Below, piece by piece: positions 58,020 through 64,000 of a stretch of DNA of 64,000 nt. Each line of letters starts with the position of its first letter. Position 1 is the first letter of the stretch. The position numbers were made by a program, and so were the translations under genes. The notes below the pieces were generated by a model, which was not told where the DNA came from, did not search any database, and was given only the letters and a program-made list of their open reading frames with translations. Where the stretch lies: contig NZ_JAGGOJ010000016.1 of assembly GCF_018614575.1 (NCBI RefSeq), positions 210,917 through 274,916 of the forward strand, read 5' to 3'. Origin of the DNA: Streptomyces sp. ISL-10. Lineage in GTDB: Bacteria; Actinomycetota; Actinomycetes; Streptomycetales; Streptomycetaceae.

Positions 58020-58189
58020 CATGGTCAGACCACATATTCACCAAGCCGGACATGGGCGGGGAGCCCTGGTGCGAAAGACGATCACATGGCATCGTCCCTG
58101 TCAGCCCGCGTCCGCGCACACCCCGCCCGACCGCGGGCCGCGCAGACACCGCGCACCGAACCGCGTAGAGACAGCCCGGGAGCCGACCC

Positions 58190-60166
58190 ATGACCTCAGC
58201 AGCGAACCCCGCCCCGCTCTGGCAGCCGGACGCGGACCGCATCGCGGCCGCCCGCGTCACCCACTTCCAGTCCTGGGCCGCCGAGCGCTACGGAGCACCG
58301 GCCGAGGGCGGCTACCCGGCGCTGCACCGCTGGTCCGTGGCAGAGCTCGAGACGTTCTGGCAGGCAGTCGCCGACTGGTTCGACATCCGCTTCACCGCCC
58401 CCTACGACCGCGTACTCGGCGACCGGTCCATGCCCGGCGCCCAGTGGTTCCCCGGCGCCACACTCAACTACGCCGAACACGCCCTGCGCACTGCCGAAGA
58501 TCCGGCACGTGCACACGAGCCCGCCCTGCTCCATGTGGACGAGACACACGAGCCCACGCCCATCAGCTGGGCCGAGCTCCGTCGCCAGGTCGGAGCACTC
58601 GCCGTCGAACTGCGCGCCCTCGGCGTACGCCCCGGCGACCGCGTCAGCGGTTATCTCCCCAACATCCCGCAGGCCGTCACCGCCCTGCTGGCCACGGCGG
58701 CTGTCGGCGCCGTCTGGACCTCCTGCGCCCCCGACTTCGGCGCCCGCAGCGTCCTCGACCGCTTCCAGCAGGTCGAGCCGGTCGTCCTGTTCACCGTCGA
58801 CGGCTACCGCTACGGCGGCAAGGAACACGACCGCACCGAGACCGTCGCCGAACTCCGCCGGGAACTGCCCACACTCCGCGCCGTCGTCCACATCCCGTTG
58901 CTCGGCACCGAGGCCCCCGAAGGCGCCCTCGAATGGTCCGCCCTCACCTCCGGCGACGCCGACCCCGTCTTCGAACAGGTCCCCTTCGACCACCCCCTGT
59001 GGGTCCTGTACTCCTCCGGCACCACCGGACTGCCCAAGGCCATCGTCCAGTCCCAGGGCGGCATCCTCCTCGAGCACTTCAAGCAGCTCGGCCTCCACTG
59101 CGACCTCGGCCCCGGCGACCGCTTCTTCTGGTACACCTCCACCGGCTGGATGATGTGGAACTTCCTCGTCTCCGGCCTCCTCACCGGCACCACCGTCGTC
59201 CTGTACGACGGCAGCCCGGGCTACCCGGCCACCGGCGCCCAGTGGAGCGTCGCCGAACGCACCGGCGCCACCCTCTTCGGCACCTCGGCCGCCTACGTCA
59301 TGGCCTGCGCCAAGGCCGACGTCCACCCCGCCCGCGACTACGACCTCTCCAAGGTCGCCTGCGTTGCCACCACCGGCTCGCCCCTGCCGCCGGACGGCTT
59401 CCGCTGGCTGCACGACGAGGTGGCCGACAACCTCTGGATCGCCTCCGTCAGCGGCGGCACCGACGTCTGCAGCTGCTTCGCCGGAGCTGTTCCCACCCTC
59501 CCCGTCCACATCGGCGAACTCCAGGCCGCCTGCCTCGGCACCGACCTCCAGTCCTGGGACCCCCAGGGCAAGCCGCTCATCGGCGAGGTGGGTGAACTGG
59601 TCGTCACCAACCCCATGCCCTCCATGCCCATCCGCTTCTGGAACGACCCCGACGGCAGCCGCTACCGCGAGAGCTACTTCGAGACGTACCCGGGCGTCTG
59701 GCGGCACGGGGACTGGATCACCATCACCGAAACCGGCTCCGTCGTCATCCACGGCCGCTCCGACTCCACCCTCAACCGCCAGGGCGTACGGATGGGATCC
59801 GCAGACATCTACGAAGCGGTCGAACGGCTCCCGGAGATCCGGGAATCCCTCGTCATCGGACTGGAGGAACCCGACGGCGGCTACTGGATGCCCCTGTTCG
59901 TCCACCTCGCCGAGGGCGCCGTACTCGACGACGACCTGAAGACCCGCATCACCCGCACCATCCGCGAACAGCTCTCCCCGCGCCACGTCCCCGACGACAT
60001 CATCGAGGTGCCCGGCGTACCGCACACCCTCACCGGCAAGCGCATCGAGGTCCCGGTCAAGCGCCTGCTCCAGGGCGCGGCGCTCGAAAAGGCGGTCAAC
60101 CCCGGATCCGTGGACAACCTCGAACTCCTGCGCTTCTACGAGGAGCTGGCCCGCACCCGCATGTAG
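58190..60166 (+). CDS. Acetoacetyl-CoA synthetase
   Basis: 658 residues, the typical length. The N-terminal extension with LWQPDADRIAAARVTHFQSWAAE and FTAPYDRVLGDRSMPGAQWFPGATLNYAEH is characteristic. The adenylation motifs are VLYSSGTTGLPKAIVQSQGG, WMMWNFLVSGLL, SGGTDVCSCFAGAVPTLPVHIGELQ and the C-terminal VPHTLTGKRIEVPVKRLL (catalytic Lys). It activates acetoacetate to acetoacetyl-CoA with ATP. The ribosome site is GGGAG. The gene is convergent-free downstream and followed by an unknown gene at 60277. Confidence 0.94.
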   Translation: MTSAANPAPLWQPDADRIAAARVTHFQSWAAERYGAPAEGGYPALHRWSVAELETFWQAVADWFDIRFTAPYDRVLGDRSMPGAQWFPGATLNYAEHALRTAEDPARAHEPALLHVDETHEPTPISWAELRRQVGALAVELRALGVRPGDRVSGYLPNIPQAVTALLATAAVGAVWTSCAPDFGARSVLDRFQQVEPVVLFTVDGYRYGGKEHDRTETVAELRRELPTLRAVVHIPLLGTEAPEGALEWSALTSGDADPVFEQVPFDHPLWVLYSSGTTGLPKAIVQSQGGILLEHFKQLGLHCDLGPGDRFFWYTSTGWMMWNFLVSGLLTGTTVVLYDGSPGYPATGAQWSVAERTGATLFGTSAAYVMACAKADVHPARDYDLSKVACVATTGSPLPPDGFRWLHDEVADNLWIASVSGGTDVCSCFAGAVPTLPVHIGELQAACLGTDLQSWDPQGKPLIGEVGELVVTNPMPSMPIRFWNDPDGSRYRESYFETYPGVWRHGDWITITETGSVVIHGRSDSTLNRQGVRMGSADIYEAVERLPEIRESLVIGLEEPDGGYWMPLFVHLAEGAVLDDDLKTRITRTIREQLSPRHVPDDIIEVPGVPHTLTGKRIEVPVKRLLQGAALEKAVNPGSVDNLELLRFYEELARTRM

Positions 60167-60276
60167 CCCCCGGCCCCGGGCGCCCATCAGCGGCGTCCGG
60201 GGCGACCGGCCGCCGATGTCAGTGCCCTCACCTACCGTGAGTGAGCAGTGACCACAGCGCTCAGGGGGAAATCAGC

Positions 60277-61185
60277 ATGGCGCACACCAGCAGGTCCCGG
60301 CGGCCCGGCACCCACGCATCGATGCGGCGCATCCTGCGCCGCGAGGTCCCCAGCACCGTCGGCATCCTCGCCGACGTCCGCGACTTCACCGCGATGCGCC
60401 GCTACCGCAGCTTCACCTTCGACGACCACGCCACCTATCTACGCCAGTCCGAGCAGCTGCTGAAGACGCTCTCCACCCGGCAACTGCACACGACGATCGC
60501 CCTGTTCGACCCCGACGAATACGCGGAGTTCTGCACCGACGCGGGGCTCGACGCCGACACGGCACAAGCCCGCAGCCGCTTCACCGCCGAGCTCGCCGGC
60601 CGCGGTCCGACCGTCCCCTACACCGGACAGCCGCTCGCCGAGCTGCTGCCCCGGCTCATCGACAAAGCCGTCCGCCAGGCCACCTGGCAGTACGCGACCC
60701 TGCTCCTCGCCGACCTCGGTATGTGCGCCGACTGCGGCGAGGACATCGGACGGTCCGCCTTCGACCGGGCCTCGCGGATCCTCATGAGACTCCTCGACGT
60801 CGCCGGACCCGGCACCCACCATCTCGTCTGCAGCGTCCCCGGCCCCGACGAACAGCTCTTCGCCGTGCTGCACGCCGATGGTTCCGCCACCGCATCCGCC
60901 GAGCTCGACGCGGAGGAAGGCGCCGAGTTCGTCAGCGTCCTCGCCGCGGGGATCGCCCTGGAGACCACCGGCGGAGTCGTGCTGCGCACCAGCGTCCCGG
61001 GCGCCCCCGACCACCTCCACGGCTGGCGCCTGGAGAACGGCAGGCTGATCCCGCTCACTGCGGGCGAGGTCTTCAGCGCCTACTGCACCGACGCCGCCAC
61101 CGGCGAACCGCTGTCACCCGAGCCCGGCGTCGAGTACTGCGCCGGCTTCCCCCTCGCCTCCGACGACCCGGACACCCACCACTGA
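60277..61185 (+). CDS. Protein of unknown function next to ptsI
   Basis: 302 residues from ATG 60277, chosen for its AGGGGGAA site; the frame is open from GTG 60241. The N-terminus is basic (HTSRSRRPGTHASMRRILRREV). The rest is soluble and mixed, with LADVRDFTAMRRYRSFTFDDHATYLRQSEQLLKTL, a single CADC pair and an acidic C-terminus. A TACCGT box at 60233-60238 could be its -10. I recognise no family. In S. coelicolor an unknown gene occupies the same place between acetoacetyl-CoA synthetase and ptsI. Confidence 0.8.
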   Translation: MAHTSRSRRPGTHASMRRILRREVPSTVGILADVRDFTAMRRYRSFTFDDHATYLRQSEQLLKTLSTRQLHTTIALFDPDEYAEFCTDAGLDADTAQARSRFTAELAGRGPTVPYTGQPLAELLPRLIDKAVRQATWQYATLLLADLGMCADCGEDIGRSAFDRASRILMRLLDVAGPGTHHLVCSVPGPDEQLFAVLHADGSATASAELDAEEGAEFVSVLAAGIALETTGGVVLRTSVPGAPDHLHGWRLENGRLIPLTAGEVFSAYCTDAATGEPLSPEPGVEYCAGFPLASDDPDTHH

Positions 61186-61191
61186 CACCGA

Positions 61192-61225
61192 AGGGGGCCC
61201 TCCGCCACACGGTGAAAGGCCCCCT
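61192..61225. terminator. Terminator between convergent genes
   Basis: AGGGGGCC (61192-61199) pairs with GGCCCCCT (61218-61225) across an 18-nt loop, in the 61-bp gap between the unknown gene and ptsI. Confidence 0.65.
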
Positions 61226-61246
61226 CCACACATCTCTCCCGACGGA

Positions 61247-62917
61247 CTACTCGCCGGACAGCACCGCCTGGGCGGCCAGCCGCGCCTCCTCGGCGGTGTC
61301 CGTGGCACGCGCCGCCGCCGCGGCCCGCTCGCACTGCCCGAGCGTGTACTTCGCCAGCATCGCCCGCACATACGGGATCGACGCGGCACCCATCGACAGC
61401 GACGTGACACCCAGACCGGTGAGCACACAGGCCAGCAGCGGATCGGAGGCAGCCTCACCGCACACACCACAGCTCTTGCCCTCGGCCTTCGCGGCGTCGG
61501 CGGACAGCGCCACCAGGTCCAGCAGCGCCGGCTGCCACGGATCCTGCAGCCGCGACACCGCACCCACCTGCCGGTCGGCGGCGAAAGTGTACTGAGCGAG
61601 GTCGTTGGTCCCCAGCGAAAGGAACTCCACCTCCTGCAGGATCGAACGCGCCCGCAGCGCGGCGGACGGAATCTCCACCATCGCCCCGAACTTCGCCTGC
61701 AGTCCCGCTTCCCGGCACGCGTCCGCGAACGCCTTCGCGTCCGTACGGTCCGCCACCATCGGCGCCATGACCTCGAGATACACGGGCAGCCCCTGCGCCG
61801 CCTTCGACAGCGCGGACAGCTGCGTCCGCAGCACGTCGGGGTGGTCCAGCAGCGAGCGCAGCCCGCGCACACCCAGCGCAGGGTTCGGCTCGTCGGCCGG
61901 CGTCAGGAAGTCGAGCGGCTTGTCGGCGCCCGCATCGAGCACACGCACCACGACCCGGCCCTCGGGAAACGCCTCCAGTACCTGGCGGTAGGCCTGGATC
62001 TGCTTCTCCTCCGACGGCGCCTGCTTGCTGTCGTCGAGGAACAGGAACTCGGTACGGAACAGCCCGACGCCCTCGGCCCCGGCCTCCACCGCCGCCGGCA
62101 CGTCCGCGGGACCGCCCACGTTCGCCAGCAGCGGCACCTTGTGCCCGTCCGACGTGGCACCCGGACCGCTCGACGCCGCGAGCGCGGCCTTGCGCTCGGC
62201 AGCGGCCCGCTCCATCTCGGCCCGCTTCTCCTCGCTCGGCTCGACGAAGATCTCGCCCGTGCTGCCGTCCACCGCGATCAGCGTGCCCTCGGCCAGCTCC
62301 CCCGCGCCCGGCAGAGCCACGACAGCAGGGACACCGAGCGCCCGCGCCAGGATCGCGCTGTGACTCGTCGGCCCGCCCTCCTCGGTCACGAAACCGAGCA
62401 CCAGCGCGGGGTCGAGCAGAGCGGTGTCGGCCGGCGCCAGGTCGCGCGCGATCAGTACGTACGGCTCGTCGCTGTCCGGCACACCCGGCATCGGCACCCC
62501 GAGCAGCCGGGCCACGATCCTGTTCCGCACGTCGTCCAGGTCCGCGACCCGGCCCGCGAGGTACTCACCTGCACCCGCCAGCAGGGCCCGGTAGGCGGCG
62601 AACGCGTCGTACACGGCACGCTCGGCCGTGCTGCCGACGGCGATACGACGGTCCACGTCCGCCATCAGTTCGGGGTCCTGCGCCATCATCGCCTGCGCCT
62701 CGAGCACGGCCTGCGCCTCGCCGCCGGCGAGATTGCCCCGCGCGATCAGATCGGCGGCGACGGCCTCGACGGCCTTCCTCGCCCGCATCTGCTCGCGCTC
62801 CGCGTCCTCTGCCGGTATCTGCTTGGCCGGCGGTTCGAGAACCGCCGTGCCCATGTGCCGCACCTCGCCGATCGCCACTCCGTGGCTCACGCCGACGCCT
62901 CGCAGCGTTGTCTCCAT
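61247..62917 (-). CDS. ptsI: PTS Enzyme I
   Basis: 556 residues. VGVSHGVAIGEVRHM at the N-terminus, phospho-accepting H186 in TEEGGPTSHSAILARALGVPAV, PEP-binding VGLFRTEFLFLDD and GALVEIPSAAL-like GAMVEIPSAALRA, FLSLGTNDLAQYTFAADR, and the C-terminal Cys in GKSCGVCGEAASDPLL. It transfers phosphate from PEP to HPr, starting the sugar phosphotransferase chain. It lies 76 bp after crr; the HPr gene is not in the window. In Streptomyces this system mainly serves N-acetylglucosamine uptake and fructose. Confidence 0.97.
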   Translation of the reverse strand: METTLRGVGVSHGVAIGEVRHMGTAVLEPPAKQIPAEDAEREQMRARKAVEAVAADLIARGNLAGGEAQAVLEAQAMMAQDPELMADVDRRIAVGSTAERAVYDAFAAYRALLAGAGEYLAGRVADLDDVRNRIVARLLGVPMPGVPDSDEPYVLIARDLAPADTALLDPALVLGFVTEEGGPTSHSAILARALGVPAVVALPGAGELAEGTLIAVDGSTGEIFVEPSEEKRAEMERAAAERKAALAASSGPGATSDGHKVPLLANVGGPADVPAAVEAGAEGVGLFRTEFLFLDDSKQAPSEEKQIQAYRQVLEAFPEGRVVVRVLDAGADKPLDFLTPADEPNPALGVRGLRSLLDHPDVLRTQLSALSKAAQGLPVYLEVMAPMVADRTDAKAFADACREAGLQAKFGAMVEIPSAALRARSILQEVEFLSLGTNDLAQYTFAADRQVGAVSRLQDPWQPALLDLVALSADAAKAEGKSCGVCGEAASDPLLACVLTGLGVTSLSMGAASIPYVRAMLAKYTLGQCERAAAAARATDTAEEARLAAQAVLSGE

Positions 62918-62993
62918 GTCACCGTCTCCGATTGAGCGGCGGCCCGTGCCGCCGCGGTGGATGTCCGACTCGCCAGTTACCGGCGTGCGGCGG

Positions 62994-63443
62994 TCACTGC
63001 CAGCCGAAGAGGCTGTCGCCGGCCTTCACGTCGCCGTCCTCACGGACGTCGGAAAGAGCGTCGGGAGTGGCCTCGAGCGCCACCACCGGGCAGATCGCAG
63101 ACTTTCCGGCCGCCTCGACGGCCGCCGGGTCCCACCGGACCACGGCCTGTCCGCGCTGCACGGTGTCGCCCTTTTTGACGAGGAGTTCGAACCCCTCGCC
63201 GTTGAGCTGCACGGTGTCGATGCCGAGGTGCGTCAGCACGCCGTGTCCCTGATCGTCGACAACGACGAACGCGTGCGGATGCAGCGAGACGATGATGCCG
63301 GCGACGGGGGAGACGGCTTCCGATGCCCCGCGATCGGGATCGATGGCAGTCCCAGGACCGACCATCGCGCCGGAGAACACGGGATCGGGCACGGCTGCGA
63401 GCCCGATGGCCCGTCCGGCGAGAGGGGACGTCACTGTGGTCAT
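62994..63443 (-). CDS. crr: PTS EIIA component, glucose/GlcNAc type
   Basis: 149 residues from ATG 63443 with GGGAGG 7 nt upstream. The EIIA-Glc fold has both active-site histidines: H57 in SLHPHAFVV and H72 in GVLTHLGIDTVQLNG, followed by GFELLVKKGDTVQRGQAVVRWD. It receives phosphate from HPr and passes it to EIIB of the GlcNAc permease. It is the first gene of crr-ptsI. A near-perfect DasR site lies upstream at 63684-63699. Confidence 0.95.
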   Translation of the reverse strand: MTTVTSPLAGRAIGLAAVPDPVFSGAMVGPGTAIDPDRGASEAVSPVAGIIVSLHPHAFVVVDDQGHGVLTHLGIDTVQLNGEGFELLVKKGDTVQRGQAVVRWDPAAVEAAGKSAICPVVALEATPDALSDVREDGDVKAGDSLFGWQ

Positions 63444-63585
63444 GGAGCCTCCCAGAGCGGGGATTTCGTGCTGCGTCGTCACTGCTTGTACCGGACGACA
63501 CACTGTTCAGCAGGGTATGTCACATGAAGTCCTAGTTCCGCATAACAGCTACCAGTTGACGGACCTAGGGGGTGCCGCAAGCGAT

Positions 63586-63614
63586 TTGCCTCGTCTGCGG
63601 CAGACCTGTACTCT
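63586..63614 (+). promoter_or_regulatory. rRNA operon promoter candidate
   Basis: TTGCCT (63586-63591), 17-bp spacer, TACTCT (63609-63614), reading rightward toward the rRNA leader. A TTGACG at 63556-63561 has no convincing -10 at the right distance. Streptomyces rRNA operons have several promoters, so others may exist. Confidence 0.55.
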
Positions 63615-64000
63615 CGTACCCCTGCCTGACCCCAACGCGACATCGAGTCGGAGGTCGGCAGCGCCTATCAAGCCGAGATCCTAACTGGTCTAAACCACTG
63701 CTTGTCCGCAGGGTGGTGGTCAGAGAGGCCGAGAAAGCCTGATAGTGTTTGAAAGACCGAAGGGAAGCGCCCGGAGGAAAGCGTCGGACAGTGTCCGGGG
63801 TGAGTACAAAGGAAGCGTCCGTTCCTTGAGAACTCAACAGCGTGCCAAAAATCAACGCCAGATATGTTGATACCCCGTCTCCCTCGGGAGATGAGGTTCC
63901 TTTGAAAGTCCTGCCGGCCCATGTGGTCGACAGGCAATACACAGCGAGGACGCTGTGAACGGTCGGGACTATTCCTCCCGGCTGTTCCGCTCTTCGGATG
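63615..64000 (+). other. rRNA operon leader (16S begins beyond the window)
   Basis: The segment has the look of an actinobacterial rRNA leader. It includes the box TTCCTTGAGAACTCAACAGC (palindrome TTGAG-AA-CTCAA at 63826-63837), the antitermination/processing element of these leaders. A hairpin ATCAAC/GTTGAT (63851-63871) and a second TCTCCC/GGGAGA (63878-63891) follow. The mature 16S start (GAGTTTGATCCTGGCTCAG) is not reached. No protein gene lies here. Confidence 0.8.
63684..63699. promoter_or_regulatory. DasR-responsive element (dre)
   Basis: ACTGGTCTAAACCACT differs from the DasR consensus ACTGGTCTAGACCACT at one position. It lies 241 bp upstream of crr on one side and within the rRNA leader, about 65 bp after the candidate promoter, on the other. 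DasR is the GlcNAc-responsive GntR repressor known to control crr-ptsI in S. coelicolor. Confidence 0.88.

Noticed and set aside
57960..58193. 77-codon plus-strand ORF before acetoacetyl-CoA synthetase
   Set aside because: No ribosome site, Arg/Pro-rich shadow composition, and it covers the divergent promoter region with the PHO-like repeats.
63668..63942. Short ORFs in the last 350 bp
   Set aside because: They fall in the rRNA operon leader, which is untranslated.
63892..64000. Start of the 16S rRNA gene
   Set aside because: The conserved 5' sequence of mature 16S (GAGTTTGATCCTGGCTCAG) does not occur before base 64000; only the leader is present.
1..64000. CRISPR arrays, insertion sequences, prophage and tRNA genes
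   Set aside because: No regularly spaced identical repeats, transposase motifs, phage structural genes or tRNA folds with a TTCRANNC arm were noticed on reading; a tRNAscan or CRISPR search was not possible.

Overview
The window is high-GC actinobacterial chromosome, almost certainly Streptomyces. The support is the extreme third-position GC, GTG starts and leaderless starts with a TANNNT box 6-8 nt upstream, the rbpA gene with a sigma-R promoter, the sporulation pair smeA-sffA, a conservon (cvnABCD), a DasR-type dre site beside crr-ptsI, and a Streptomyces-type rRNA operon leader at the right edge. Between rbpA and the crr-ptsI end, many genes appear in the order I recall for the Streptomyces coelicolor core (ppm1-fxsA-rbpA ... 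sffA-smeA ... acetoacetyl-CoA synthetase-ptsI-crr). No phage, insertion sequence, CRISPR array or tRNA was seen.

Layout: 1-2 kb, two CNNM/CBS transporters, the first cut by the window edge. 2-5 kb, an EccA/SpoVK-like AAA+ ATPase and a small P-loop kinase on the minus strand. 5-12 kb, a Tat-exported C39-like protein, a decayed chitinase tail, an acyl-CoA dehydrogenase, an Lrp regulator and an amidohydrolase. 12.5-14.6 kb, ppm1, fxsA and rbpA. 14.9-19.3 kb, a three-gene minus operon (membrane protein, glycerophosphodiesterase, MFS) divergent from a MocR/PdxR-type regulator. 19.3-21.2 kb, sffA and smeA. 21.5-31 kb, an ankyrin protein, a 21-residue Cys-Cys-Cys peptide and a HEAT-repeat protein, then a translationally coupled operon of two glycosyltransferases, an SGNH hydrolase and a fused 5-oxoprolinase. 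31-35.7 kb, a convergent operon of MFS, micro-ORF, pxpA, pxpB and pxpC, divergent from a GntR/FadR-type regulator with a matching operator.

35.8-43.7 kb holds the most unusual block. It is three co-directional genes that look like a complete SMC complex: a kleisin-like protein, a winged-helix (MukE/KITE-like) protein and a 1740-residue SMC ATPase. The architecture is MukBEF/MksBEF/Wadjet-like, but no TOPRIM nuclease (JetD) gene lies beside it and the SMC Walker B reads Asp-Asn rather than Asp-Glu.

44.8-51.7 kb carries a conservon convergent with glpF-glpK. 52-58 kb carries a non-canonical thiolase with its OB-fold partner, an Mpo1-like protein, a VanX-like dipeptidase, a Nudix hydrolase and a GH31 homologue that has lost its catalytic aspartates. 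58.2-63.4 kb carries acetoacetyl-CoA synthetase, an unknown protein, ptsI and crr. The last 0.4 kb is the promoter and leader of an rRNA operon whose 16S gene begins outside the window.

A recurring small-scale theme is short direct duplication that straddles or abuts stop codons (6.4, 9.3, 19.3 and 49.2 kb). All functions are inferred from reading the sequence; nothing was searched against a database.
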